A stretch of 64,000 nt of DNA from CAVTJL01 sp963828215 (GTDB lineage: Bacteria; Pseudomonadota; Alphaproteobacteria; Geminicoccales; Geminicoccaceae), in NCBI GenBank assembly GCA_963828215.1, contig CAWHFO010000003.1:1-64000 (forward strand), in the 5' to 3' direction. How positions within the stretch are numbered: position 1 is the stretch's first letter; every line of letters starts with the position of its first letter. Below are positions 16,507 through 26,584 of this stretch, piece after piece. Position numbers and translations under genes: made by a program. Under the pieces are notes generated by a model, which saw only the letters and a list, made by a program, of their open reading frames with translations, made no database searches and was not told the origin of the DNA.

Positions 16507-19500
16507 ATGCGGCTTTCCCACTTCTTCATCGACCGGCCGATCTTCGCGACGGTCGTGGCGATCCTCATCACCCTCGTCGGCGCCATCACCTATCTGGCGC
16601 TGCCCGTGGCGCAGTATCCGGAGGTGGCGCCGCCCACCGTGGTCGTGACCGCCTCCTATCCGGGGGCCTCGGCCGACATCGTCGCCGAGACCGTGGCGAC
16701 GCCGATCGAGCAGGAGGTCAACGGCGTCGACAACATGCTCTACATGTCGTCGCAGTCGACCGGCGACGGCAACGTCTCGATCACCATCACCTTCAAGCTG
16801 GGCACGGACCTCGACAACGCGCAGGTGCTCGTCCAGAACCGCGTGGCGGTCGCCGAGCCGAAGCTGCCGGAGGAGGTGCGGCGGCTGGGCGTCACGACGC
16901 GCAAGAGCTCGCCCGACCTCATGATGGTGGTCCATCTCCGCTCGCCGGACCACTCCCTCGACCAGCTCTACATCTCGAACTACGCGACGCTGCAGATCAA
17001 GGACGTGCTCGCCCGGCTCGACGGCGTGGGCGAGGTGCGCCTGTTCGGTGCCCGCGACTATTCGATGCGCGTCTGGCTCGACCCGGAGCGCATCGCCGAG
17101 CTCGGCCTCACGGCCCAGGACGTCGTCACGGCGATCCAGGGCCAGAACGTGCAGGTCGCCTCGGGCACGCTCAATCAGGAGCCGATGCCCAATCCCGGCG
17201 CCTACCAGCTCAGCGTGACCACGCTGGGCCGGCTGCAGGACGTCAAGGAGTTCGAGAACATCGTGGTGAAGCGGAACGAGCGACGGCCGCATCACCCGGG
17301 TCAAGGACGTGGCCCGCGTCGAGCTGGGCGCCCAGGACTACCTGACCAACTCCTATCTCGACGCCGACCAGGCGGTGGCCATGCTGATCTTCCAGCGGCC
17401 CGGCTCGAACGCCCTCGACACGGCGCACGCGGTGCTCGCCACGATGGCCGAGCTGAAGAAGGACTTTCCCAAGGGCCTGGCCTACGAGGTCGTCTACAAC
17501 CCGACCGAGTTCATCGCCGAATCGGTGCACGAGGTCGAGAAGACGATCTTCGAGGCCATCCTCCTGGTCGTGATCGTCGTCATCCTCTTCCTCCAGACCT
17601 GGCGGGCCGCGATCATCCCGATCGTCGCCATCCCGGTCTCGCTCATCGGCACCTTCGCCGTGATGGGCGCCTTCGGCTTCTCCCTCAACAACCTGTCCCT
17701 CTTCGGGCTCGTGCTCGCCATCGGCATCGTGGTCGACGACGCGATCGTCGTGGTCGAGAACGTCGAGCGCAACCTGCACCAGGGCATGACGCCCAAGGAG
17801 GCGGCGCACCGCACGATGGACGAGGTCGGCGGCGCCCTGATCGCCATCGCCCTCGTCCTGGCGGCGGTGTTCGTGCCGACCGCCTTCATCACGGGCATCT
17901 CGGGCCAGTTCTACCGTCAGTTCGCGATCACCATCGCCTCGGCGACGGCCATCTCCTGCCTGATCTCGCTCACCCTGTCGCCGGCCCTGGCGGCTCTCCT
18001 GCTGCGCGCCCCGGCAGCCGAGCCGAAGAAGCCGCCGCTCCTCCTTCGACCGATCAATCTCTTCTTCCGCGGCTTCAACATCGCCTTCGAGCGCCTGTCG
18101 CAGGGCTACTCGGCGCTCACGGCACGGCTCGTGCGGATGGCCGTGGTCGTGCTCGCGGTCTATGCCGGCCTGATCTTCCTCACCGGCTTCCAGTTCTCGC
18201 GGGCGCCCGCCGGCTTCATCCCGCAGCAGGACCAGGGCTACTTCATCACCGTGGTGCAGCTGCCGCCGGGCTCCTCGCTGTCGCGCACGGATGCCGTGGT
18301 GCGCAAGGCCGCCGAGATCATCCGCGGGATCGACGGCGTCGCCCACACGGTGGCCTTCGCCGGCTTCGACGGCGCCACCTTCACCAACGCGCCCAATGCG
18401 GGCGCCATCTTCGTGCCGACGGAGCCGTTCGCGACCCGCATCGCCAAGGGCATCACGGCCGACGGCCTCCTGGCGACGCTGCGGCAGAAGATGGCCGGCA
18501 TCCAGGAAGGCCTCGTCTTCGTCATAGCGCCACCGCCGGTGCGGGGCATCGGCACCAGCGGCGGCTTCAAGATGATGGTCGAGGACCGGCGGGGGCGCGG
18601 CCTCGACGCGCTGGCGGAGGCCGTGAGCGCCTTGGCTGCGGCCGCCAACAGGGTGCCCGGGCTGACCTCGGTCTTCACGCTCTTCAACACCGGCACGCCC
18701 AAGATCTACGCCGACATCGACCGGGCCAAGGCCGAGATGCTGGGCGTCGCGGTCGAGGACGTCTTCAGCACCCTCGAGATCTATCTGGGCTCGGCCTACG
18801 TCAACGACTTCAACATCCTGGGCCGCACCTACCGGGTCACGGCCCAGGCCGACGCGCCGTTCCGCAAGGAGGTGGCCGACATCGGCAAGCTCAAGATGCG
18901 CAACGATCGGGGCCAGATGGTCCCGATCGGCTCGGTCGCGACCTTCGAGGACGTCACCGGGCCCTACCGCGTCCCGCACTACAACCTCTACCCCGCGGGC
19001 GAGGTCCAGGGCTCGTCGGTCCCGGGCTTCTCCACGGGCCAGGCCATCGCCGCGATGGAGGGCCTGGCGGCCGACGTGCTGCCCTCGGGCTTCGGCTACG
19101 ACTGGACCGACCTCGCCTACCAGGAGAAGCTGGCCGGCAACACCGCCCTCTATGTGTTCGCCGCGTCGGTCGTCTTCGTCTTCCTCGTGCTGGCGGCGCA
19201 GTACGAGAGCTGGCTCCTGCCGCTGGCCGTCGTGCTGATCGTGCCGATGTGCCTCCTCGCCGCCATCTCGGGCATCCTCTTCCGCGGCATGGACAACAAC
19301 ATCCTGACCCAGATCGGGCTCGTCGTGCTGGTCGGGCTCGCCGCCAAGAACGCGATCCTGATCGTCGAGTTCGCCCGCCAGGCCGAGGAGGAGGGCATGA
19401 GCCGGACCGAGGCCGCGGTACAGGCCGCGCGCACCCGGCTGCGGCCGATCCTGATGACCTCCTTCGCCTTCATCCTGGGCGTGGTGCCGCTCGCCACCGC

Positions 19501-19705
19501 GGCGGGGGCGGGGGCGGAGATGCGCCAGGCGCTGGGCACGGCGGTCTTCTTCGGCATGCTGGGCGTCACCGGCTTCGGCCTCCTCTTCACGCCGGTCTTC
19601 TATGTCGCCTGCCGCTGGCTCGCCGGCCTCGGCCGGCGGCCCGCCGTCTCCAGGCGGTCGGTTCCGGGCTCGGCCGGCCAGCCGGCCCCGGGGGCCGCCG
19701 AGTAG
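16507..19705 (+). CDS. RND efflux permease, HAE1 family (one frameshift)
   Basis: A proton-driven drug or solute pump of the inner membrane, about 1065 residues, the normal length. It begins MRLSHFFIDRPIFATVVAI. One extra base near 17280 separates residue ~258 (VVKRNE) from DGRITRVKDVARVELG. The TM4 proton-relay pair is in GIVVDDAIVVVEN. Two porter halves, FIPQQDQGYF and a terminal LFTPVFY are visible. It is preceded by its adaptor; no TolC-type channel gene follows, so the channel is encoded elsewhere. No local repressor gene is adjacent. Family members export antibiotics, solvents or bile-like amphiphiles; specificity cannot be read from the sequence. Confidence 0.92.
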
Positions 19706-19816
19706 GAGCGCCCCGCTTGGCGATCGGCCGGTCCCAGGGGGCCTGTCCACCCGGCCGGCGGGCATGCTAGGCCTGGACCGGTGGGTGGCCGCGTGGCGGG
19801 CCGCCGGGGAGCAGCG

Positions 19817-21187
19817 GTGAGCGGCAGGGCGGGCCTGATCATCTTCGACGTCGACGGCACGCTGGTCGACAGCCAGGCGACCATCGTCGCCTGCGCGCAG
19901 CGGGCTTTCTCGGCGGAGGGGCTGCGTCCGCCGCCTGCGGAGGCGGTCCGCCGCATCGTCGGGCTGTCGCTCACCGAGGCCATGACCGTGCTGCTGGGCC
20001 GGCAGGACCCGGTGCTCGCGGCGCGGATCGCCCAGAGCTATCGGGACGCGTTCCTCGAGTACCGGCTGACGCCCGAGTTCCAGGAGCCGCTGTTCCCGGG
20101 CGCCCGGGCCATCCTCGAGCGGCTCCGCGACCAGGAGGTGCCGCTCGGCGTCGCTACCGGCAAGGCGATGCGCGGCCTGAGGTCGATCATCGAGCGGCAC
20201 GGCCTCGAGGGCTTCTTCCAGACCCTGCAGACCGCCGACCTCCACCCGAGCAAGCCGCATCCGGCGATGGTCGAGGCGGCGATGGCCGAGGTGGGCGTGG
20301 CGCCGGGCGGGACGATGATGGTCGGCGACACGACCTATGACATCCTGATGGCCCGCGCGGCCGGCGCGGACGGGATCGGGGTCGGCTGGGGCAACCACCC
20401 GCCCGCCGAGCTGGAGGCCGCGGGTGCCTCCGCCGTCCTCGACCGCTTCGCCGATCTCGAGCCGCTGGCCCTGGGCAGGCCGGAGGGTTCCATGAGGCGC
20501 TTCTACAAGGAGGTCGCCGTTCGCCCCGAAGGCGGGGGCCATGTGGCCCTGCTCGACGGGCGGCCGATCCTGACGCCGGCCCGTCGCCCGGTGGTGGTGC
20601 CGCGGGCGGCCCTGGCCCTGACGGTCGCGGAGGAGTGGCGGCGTCAGGCGGAGGAGGTGGTGCCGGACGCGATGCCGGCCACGCGCCTCGCGACGACGGC
20701 GATCGACCTGATGCCGGGCCGGCGCGACGACGCGATCCTGGAGCTGGTCGGCTACGGGGAGACCGACCTGCTCTGCTATCGGGCCGCAGCCCCCGCCACG
20801 CTGGTGGCGCTTCAGGAGCGGGTCTGGCAGCCCTGGCTGGACTGGGCCGAGCGCGAGCTGGATGCGCGGCTCCTGGTCGCCCGCTCGATCGAGCCGCTGC
20901 CGCAGCCCGAGACGGCGCTGCGGGCCCTGCGGCTGGTGGTCGAGCAGCAGGACGACTGGCGGCTCGTGGGCCTCCATGCGGCCACGACGCTGATGGGCTC
21001 GCTGGTCCTCGGGCTCGCCATGGCGAGGGGCCGGCTCGGTGCGGCTGCCGGCCTCGAGGCGGCGTTGCTGGACGAGCTCTTCGAGATCGAGCAGTGGGGT
21101 CGGGAGGCCGAGCAGCAGCGCCGGCATGCTCGCCTGCGCCGCGACCTCGAGGCGGCGGAGGCGTTCCTGCGTGACCTCGAAGCGTGA
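19817..21187 (+). CDS. Fusion: HAD phosphatase (Gph-like) + ATP12 F1-ATPase assembly chaperone
   Basis: One uninterrupted frame of about 456 residues. The first ~225 are a haloacid-dehalogenase phosphatase: IIFDVDGTLVDS (nucleophile aspartate), GVATGKAMRG (motif II) and MVGDTTYDILMA (motif IV), with a helical cap between. The rest, from MRRFYKEVAVRPEGGGH, is an ATP12-type protein needed to assemble the F1 ATPase alpha subunit, with LDGRPILTPARRP, DMPATRLATTAIDL-like and TDLLCYRA motifs. GTG 19817 has GGGGAGCA upstream. In relatives as I know them these are two adjacent genes. Here no stop separates them, but the internal ATG 20492 keeps its own ribosome site, so both a fusion and free ATP12 may be made. 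Confidence 0.85.
   Translation: MSGRAGLIIFDVDGTLVDSQATIVACAQRAFSAEGLRPPPAEAVRRIVGLSLTEAMTVLLGRQDPVLAARIAQSYRDAFLEYRLTPEFQEPLFPGARAILERLRDQEVPLGVATGKAMRGLRSIIERHGLEGFFQTLQTADLHPSKPHPAMVEAAMAEVGVAPGGTMMVGDTTYDILMARAAGADGIGVGWGNHPPAELEAAGASAVLDRFADLEPLALGRPEGSMRRFYKEVAVRPEGGGHVALLDGRPILTPARRPVVVPRAALALTVAEEWRRQAEEVVPDAMPATRLATTAIDLMPGRRDDAILELVGYGETDLLCYRAAAPATLVALQERVWQPWLDWAERELDARLLVARSIEPLPQPETALRALRLVVEQQDDWRLVGLHAATTLMGSLVLGLAMARGRLGAAAGLEAALLDELFEIEQWGREAEQQRRHARLRRDLEAAEAFLRDLEA
20482..20494 (+). promoter_or_regulatory. Internal ribosome binding site and ATG of the ATP12 half
   Basis: GGAGGG (20482-20487) lies four bases before ATG 20492, which begins MRRFYKEVAV, the normal start of stand-alone ATP12 proteins. 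It lies inside the HAD-ATP12 frame and suggests that ATP12 can be translated independently. Confidence 0.6.
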
Positions 21188-21288
21188 CGAGGAGGCGACA
21201 CGCCGTGGGAACGGCATGGCGGCCCCCGCGTTGAGTGGGGCGGCGGACGAGCAGGACGAGCCGGCAACGAGGGCGACCGAGATGGACC

Positions 21289-22353
21289 ATGAGCCCGAGC
21301 TGGCCGCTGATCCCCAAGGTTGACCGTGATCCCGCGTTCGTCGGCTTCGTCCGCCGCGTCGGCGTGGTGGTCGGCGTGGTCGTCGTCGCCCTCGCGGTCT
21401 GGCGGGCACAGCACGTGCTGCTCGTCTTCTTCTTCGGCTGCCTGCTCGCCGTGGCCCTGCATCGGGCCGGTCGCCTCCTCTCCAGGCTCACGCGGCTGCC
21501 GCGGCGGCCCGCCACCGTCCTCAGCTTCCTCCTGGCGCTGATCGCCATCATCGGCGGCTCGGTGCTGTTCGGGAACCAGATCGCCGACCAGATCCACCAG
21601 GTGGTCGAGCGCCTGCCGGCGGCACGCGATGCGCTCGACGGCTTCCTCGGCCAGTTCGGCATTCACGATGTCGGCCTCAACTCGGTGGTCAGCACCTTCG
21701 CGTCGAGCGCCGCCGACATGGTGGGGAGCGCCACCTCGATCCTCTCGGGCGGCGTCTCCTATGCCCTGGATGGCATCTTCGTTCTGTTCGTCTGTCTCTT
21801 CCTGGCGCTCTCCCCCGAGCGCTACCGGGACGGGCTCGTCCGCCTCGTGCCGCCGACCGGGCGCGAGCGCTTTCGCCATGTCCTGGACGAGGCCGGCACG
21901 CAGCTCGGCACCTGGCTGGTGGGGCAGCTCCTGCTGATGGTGATGGTCGGCGGGGCCGCGATGCTGGGCCTCGGCCTGCTGGGCCTGCCCTTGTTCGCGG
22001 CGCTGGGCGTCATCGCCGGGCTGCTCGAGTTCGTGCCGGTCATCGGGCCGATCGTCGCCGCCGTGCCGGCCATCCTGATCGGCTTCACCGTCAGCCCGTC
22101 GATGGCGCTCTACGTGGCCCTCCTCTACCTGGCGATCAACCAGCTCGAGGGGAACGTGCTCCTGCCGCTCATCCAGCAGCGGGAGGTCGATCTGCCGCCG
22201 CTCCTCACCATGGCCGCCGTGATCGCCTTCGGCGCCATCTTCGGCCTCATGGGCCTCGTCATCGCCGTGCCGCTCCTGGTCGTCCTCAAGGTCTTCGTCG
22301 AGCGCCTCTACATCGAGGACGTCCTGGAGAAGCGCCCCGCCCACGACGGCTGA
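21289..22353 (+). CDS. AI-2E-family transporter (PF01594-type membrane protein)
   Basis: About 354 residues with eight likely membrane spans in the family pattern: two at the N-terminus (VVVGVVVVALAVW, VLLVFFFGCLLAVAL), one near ATVLSFLLALIAIIGG, a soluble stretch with amphipathic helices, and a C-terminal block. The block contains the conserved LLEFVPVIGPIVAAVPAIL and NQLEGNVLLPLIQQREVDLPPLL, the latter being the signature of the family. Members include the AI-2 exporter TqsA and Na+/H+ antiporters; the substrate here is unknown. ATG 21289 is preferred to 21235 because the earlier stretch is Arg-rich and unlike the family. It ends 10 bases before the polymerase-domain gene. Confidence 0.85.
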   Translation: MSPSWPLIPKVDRDPAFVGFVRRVGVVVGVVVVALAVWRAQHVLLVFFFGCLLAVALHRAGRLLSRLTRLPRRPATVLSFLLALIAIIGGSVLFGNQIADQIHQVVERLPAARDALDGFLGQFGIHDVGLNSVVSTFASSAADMVGSATSILSGGVSYALDGIFVLFVCLFLALSPERYRDGLVRLVPPTGRERFRHVLDEAGTQLGTWLVGQLLLMVMVGGAAMLGLGLLGLPLFAALGVIAGLLEFVPVIGPIVAAVPAILIGFTVSPSMALYVALLYLAINQLEGNVLLPLIQQREVDLPPLLTMAAVIAFGAIFGLMGLVIAVPLLVVLKVFVERLYIEDVLEKRPAHDG

Positions 22354-22363
22354 GGCGGCGCGG

Positions 22364-23286
22364 ATGAGCCGGGCGAGGAGGATCGAGGTCGACGGCCGGA
22401 CCGTCGAGATCGGCCACCCCGACAAGCTCCTCTTTCCCGAGGACGGCATCACCAAGGCCGACCTCGCCCGCTACATGGTCAAGGTGGCACCTCGGATGCT
22501 GCCGCTGATCGAGGGCCGGCCGCTCTCCTTCCAGCGCTTCCCGGACGGCATCGAGAGAGGCGGCTTCTTCCAGAAGCATGCCGGGGACCACTTCCCGGAG
22601 TGGGTGCGGCGGGCCTCGCTCGCCAAGGAGGGAGGCACGGTCGACCATGTCGTCGCGGACAGCGCCGCGACGCTCGCCTACCTGGCCGACCAGGCCGCGA
22701 TCGTGCTCCATGTGGGGCTCGCCCGGGTCGACAAGCCGGACCATCCCGACCGGCTGATCATCGACCTCGATCCGCCGACGGACGAATTCGCCAAGGTCGT
22801 CCGGGCGGCGCACCGCGTGAGGGATCTCCTGGACCGCCTCGATCTCCCGAGCTTCGTGATGACGACGGGCTCGCGTGGCCTCCATGTTGTGGTGCCGCTC
22901 GATCGGGAGGTGGCGTTCGACGCGGTGCGCGACGTGGCCCACGATCTGGCCGGACGGCTGGCGGACGCCCATCCCGACGAGCTGACGGTCGAGCAGCGCA
23001 AGGCCAAGCGCGGCGACCGCGTCTTTCTCGACATCGCCCGCAACGCCTACGGCCAGACCGCCGTCGCTCCCTACTCGCCGCGCGCCCTGCCCGGGGCGCC
23101 CGTGGCGACGCCCGTCGAGTGGCGCGAGATCGATGCGAAGGGCATGACGGCGCGTCGCTGGACCATCGCCAACTATCTTCCGGCGGCTGGGCTCGGCGGG
23201 ACGATCCCTGGAAGGAGATCGCCCGGGCTCCCCACAACGCCGCGGCGATCGGCGAGGCGCTGGCGCGGCTGGGGGCGGCGCGCTGA
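22364..23286 (+). CDS. LigD-type DNA polymerase/primase domain protein (stand-alone; two extra bases)
   Basis: A PrimPol fold of the kind fused to ligase D in bacterial non-homologous end joining, here alone at about 307 residues. Visible motifs are IGHPDKLLFPEDGITKADL (start), RPLSFQRFPDG, GFFQKHA, RLIIDLDPP (the catalytic aspartates), TGSRGLHVVVPL (histidine) and FLDIARNAYGQT with the later acidic or basic residues. Extra bases near 23183 and 23205 divide the tail, which continues DDPWKEIARAPHN to TGA 23286. No ligase or phosphoesterase domain is attached and no Ku gene is nearby. It may act with LigD elsewhere or fill gaps on its own. Confidence 0.85.
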
Positions 23287-23417
23287 GGCCCTCCCCTGGC
23301 TCGGCGCCGGGGCGCATGCTAACGAGCCATCGACAATGAGCAGCCCGGGCCGTGCCCATGCGACACGGGGCACGGGGACGGGCGGCTCCGTGCGGGGACG
23401 GCAGGCGGGACGGAACG

Positions 23418-24950
23418 GTGCAGGATATTCTGGCGAAGCTCGACGCGAAACGCGAGGGTGCCCGGCAGGGCGGCGGCGAGCGCCGCGTCCTGACCCAGCA
23501 CGAGCGCGGCAAGCTCACGGCGCGCGAGCGCCTGGAGCTGCTCCTGGACCCGGGCTCCTTCGAGGAGACCGACATGTTCGTCGAGCACCGCTGCATCGAC
23601 TTCGGCATGGAGGACCAGCGGATTCCCGGCGACGGCGTTGTCACCGGGCACGGCACGATCAACGGCCGCCTCGTCTTCGTCTTCAGCCAGGACTTTACCG
23701 TCTTCGGCGGCTCGCTCTCGGAGAGCCACGCCGAGAAGATCTGCAAGATCATGGACCGGGCCATGAAGGTCGGCGCCCCGGTCATCGGCCTCAATGATTC
23801 CGGCGGTGCCCGCATCCAGGAGGGGGTGGCGAGCCTCGCGGGCTATGCCGACGTCTTTCAACGCAACGTGCTGGCCTCCGGCGTGGTGCCGCAGATCTCG
23901 CTCATCATGGGGCCCTGTGCCGGCGGCGCGGTCTACTCGCCGGCCATGACCGACTTCATCCTGATGGTCCGGGACAGCTCCTACATGTTCGTCACCGGAC
24001 CCGAGGTCGTGAAAACGGTCACCAACGAGGTGGTGACGGCCGAGGAGCTGGGCGGGGCCGGCACCCACACCCAGCGCTCGGGCGTGGCCGACCTCGCCTT
24101 CGACAACGACGTCCAGGCGCTCCACGAGGCGCGCCGCCTCGTGGATTTTCTCCCGTCGAGCAACCGCGCGAAGCCGCCGGTCCGGCCGACGGAGGATTCG
24201 CCACTGCGCGACGAGCCCTCGCTCGATACGCTGGTCCCGGCCAACCCGAACAAGCCTTACGACATGATGGAGCTGATCGCGAAAGTCGTCGACGAGGGCG
24301 ATTTCTTCGAGATCCAGCCCGACTTCGCCCGGAACATCATCACCGGCTTCGGCCGCCTCGAGGGGGCCACGGTCGGCATCGTCGCCAACCAGCCGACGGT
24401 CCTCGCCGGCTGCCTCGACATCGACAGCTCGCGCAAGGCGGCCCGGTTCGTCCGCTTCTGCGACTGCTTCGACATCCCGATCGTGACCTTCGTCGACGTG
24501 CCGGGTTTCCTGCCGGGCACGGGGCAGGAATATGGCGGCATCATCAAGCATGGCGCCAAGCTGCTCTTCGCCTTCGCGGAGGCGACGGTGCCCAAGGTCA
24601 CGGTCATCACCCGCAAGGCCTATGGCGGCGCCTACGACGTCATGTCGAGCAAGCATCTCCGGGGCGACGTCAACTATGCCTGGCCGACGGCGGAGATCGC
24701 CGTCATGGGGCCTAAGGGTGCCGTCGAGATCATCTTCCGCGGCGACATCGGCGACCCCGCCAAGATCGAGGCGCGCACCGAGGAGTATCGCGAGCGCTTC
24801 GCCAACCCCTTCATCGCCGCCCGGCGCGGCTTCATCGACGACGTCATCATGCCCCACGGCACGCGCCGCCGGGTGATCCAGTCGCTGCGCTGGCTGAAGG
24901 ACAAAAAGCTCGAAAACCCCTGGAAGAAGCACGACAACATCCCGCTCTGA
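23418..24950 (+). CDS. pccB: Acyl-CoA (propionyl-CoA) carboxylase beta chain
   Basis: The carboxyltransferase subunit, which moves CO2 from biotin to propionyl-CoA to give methylmalonyl-CoA. GTG 23418 yields 510 residues, exactly the PccB length, and VQDILAKLDAKRE fits the family start. The N-terminal half has LTARERLELLLDPGSF, FSQDFTVFGGSLSE, GLNDSGGARIQEG and MGPCAGGAVYSPA. The C-terminal half has DVPGFLPGTGQE, GGIIKHGAKLLFA and RKAYGGAYDVMSSKHL. Both oxyanion glycine pairs are present. The biotin-carrying alpha chain is not adjacent. A role in methylcrotonyl- or acetyl-CoA carboxylation is less likely given the close PccB pattern. Confidence 0.92.
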   Translation: MQDILAKLDAKREGARQGGGERRVLTQHERGKLTARERLELLLDPGSFEETDMFVEHRCIDFGMEDQRIPGDGVVTGHGTINGRLVFVFSQDFTVFGGSLSESHAEKICKIMDRAMKVGAPVIGLNDSGGARIQEGVASLAGYADVFQRNVLASGVVPQISLIMGPCAGGAVYSPAMTDFILMVRDSSYMFVTGPEVVKTVTNEVVTAEELGGAGTHTQRSGVADLAFDNDVQALHEARRLVDFLPSSNRAKPPVRPTEDSPLRDEPSLDTLVPANPNKPYDMMELIAKVVDEGDFFEIQPDFARNIITGFGRLEGATVGIVANQPTVLAGCLDIDSSRKAARFVRFCDCFDIPIVTFVDVPGFLPGTGQEYGGIIKHGAKLLFAFAEATVPKVTVITRKAYGGAYDVMSSKHLRGDVNYAWPTAEIAVMGPKGAVEIIFRGDIGDPAKIEARTEEYRERFANPFIAARRGFIDDVIMPHGTRRRVIQSLRWLKDKKLENPWKKHDNIPL

Positions 24951-25715
24951 GGCATCACAGCGATCGGCGGGCGGCTGGGGGCGTGTTCGGTACGGGTATA
25001 GTTCTCGGCGGGTTGGGCTAGCAGCTCTATCCGCGGCAGCGTCGCCTGCGTTAGGTTCAGTTTGCATTCTTGGTGCCTGCTCACCTGGTCCGGGTGCAGG
25101 CGGGATCGAGCCTCGCCGGAAGGATCTTGGCGGGCGATGGTAGGACGGGCTCGCCGCTTGATCGCCTCGTCACCACCACGCGAGGAGTGGGACAGCCAGT
25201 ATCGCGCGTCGAGGAGGCAAGGAGAGGCATCGCATAGTAGAGCAGCGGGCGCCTGCTAGGCAGGCCGCTACCAGGGCGACCAGGCCGAACAGCTCTGCTG
25301 CGCTCTTACAGTAGCTCCCTGTCTGGAAGGTCGCTCGCCTCATCCAGCGTCTGCGACATGTTCCTGTACATGATAGCGGTCTTCGCAGGTCCTAGAGGTT
25401 GGCCAGCTCCTCGCGCTAAGCGTCCCTGATCCTTGTGGCTATCTGGTCGAGTTCCTCGTCGCTCAGGGTGTTTGCCCCGATCGCTGTCAGTTCTTCATCT
25501 GTGACAGCACCCTCCGAGCATCTTCCTTAGCTCCTCGTTACCCAGGCCGCCCTCTCCCGCGCCTCAGTCCGCGCGCTGCCCGAAGTCACCGGGATGCTCT
25601 CACTCGACGATTGCCTCTGAGCTGAAGGTTTAGCGATCGGCCTCAGCAAGATCGCGTGCCGGTGCGAGACTAGCATGCTCGGCTTGCTTCTAGGACCTCT
25701 GCGTAAGAGGAACGC
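24951..25715. other. Gene-poor stretch with decayed sequence
   Basis: No intact gene is visible over 765 bases. The composition is less biased and stop codons are frequent in all frames, unlike the coding neighbours. The right half contains one identifiable decayed reading frame on the minus strand (25306-25560). The left half, roughly 24960-25280, shows nothing I can interpret. The PccB transcript must end somewhere at its left edge, but no clear hairpin was found. Confidence 0.5.
25306..25560 (-). pseudogene. Decayed gene with (T/S)DEEL repeats, unknown family
   Basis: Read on the minus strand: LGNEELRKMLGG, a shift, then VTDEELTAIGANTLSDEELDQIATRIRD, then stops and a shift, then MYRNMSQTLDEASDLPDRELL and TAA at 25306-25308. 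The repeated DEEL + I/L pattern and amphipathic spacing are protein-like rather than random, and they continue across the breaks, so this is probably a small helical protein in decay. I cannot name the family; short DEEL-repeat helices occur in phage-related and DNA-binding accessory proteins. Confidence 0.4.
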
Positions 25716-26584
25716 TCAAAGCCCCAGGCGGGCCAGGGTGCGCTCGATCGGCGGAAGATAGCCGCCGCCGAACAACGCCGTGTGCACGAGCAGCGGATAG
25801 ACGTTGTAGAGGTCGCGGCACAGGTCGAGGAAGGCGGGATCGAGCGGTGCAGCTCGGCATAGGCCTCGAAGAAGACCGGCCCGACGCTGGGAAAGAGGGT
25901 CAGGAAGGCGCAGCTCGGCTTCGGGATGGCCCCGAATAGAGGGCCGGATCGAGCAGGGCCACGACGCGGCCGGCGCGTCCCAGGATGTTGCCGTGCCAGA
26001 GGTCGCCGTGCAGCAGGGCAGGGTGGACGGGCTCGGTGAGATGCTCGGTCCAGCTGGTCCGCGAGGTCGTCGATCCGGCCCGAAGGTCGTCCGGCAGCTG
26101 GCCGCATGAGTTGGCCAGCTCGGCCATGTGCAGCAGGACGATGCTCCGCGAAGAACGGCACCCAGCGCTCGGCCGTCGGGTTCGGCTGGGGCAGCGGCCC
26201 GATGAGCGTGTCGTAGCCGTAGCCGAAGGACGGCCGGTGGCCGGGCGTGGAGACCGCCGATCAGGTCGCCCAGATGGCGCTCGGCCGCCTCGTCCAGGCC
26301 CCCGGTGTCGTGCTCGACATGCTCGAGGACCAGCAGATCGTCGTCCGCGTGGAGGACCGCCGGCACCGGCAGATCGCCCTCGGCCCGCAGGTCGTCCAGC
26401 ATCCGGCCCTCGAGACCGAGCGGCGGCTGGCCGACGTGGCGGCTCTTCGCGACGGCCTTCTCGTCGCCGACGAGCTGGACGAGAAACACCTCGGCGACAG
26501 AGCCGCCGGCAGCGGCTCGAGCCCGGCCACGGGGCGGCCGAGCGCCGTCGCGATCAGGGCGCGCAGGGAGCCCTCAGCCGCCAT
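25716..26584 (-). CDS. Fructosamine kinase family protein (several frameshifts)
   Basis: Phosphorylates protein-bound or free ketoamines (Amadori products) so that they fall apart; the fold is that of aminoglycoside phosphotransferases. Recognisable blocks in different frames, in order, are SLRALIATALGRPVAGLEPL, LVQLVGDEKAVAKS (ATP lysine), LVLEHVEH, HLGDLIGGLHA, PALLHGDLWHGNILG (catalytic HGDxWxxN), ALLDPALYSGHPEAE (DFG-like metal aspartate) and CRDLYNVYPLLVH. Together they make a normal ~285-residue protein. ATG 26584 overlaps the phosphatase stop by 11 bases. At least three shifts occur between 25850 and 26250; they look like errors because every motif survives. Confidence 0.72.

Noticed and set aside
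17243..21409. A 1388-codon open frame on the minus strand
   Set aside because: It is opposite the RND pump, HAD-ATP12 and start of the permease. Residues are mainly Arg, Asp, Gly, His in low-complexity patterns, as expected of a shadow in GC-rich codons.
24960..25280. Possible tRNA or structured RNA in the gene-poor gap
   Set aside because: No cloverleaf with CCA-compatible ends or T-loop (GTTCGA-type) signature was found.
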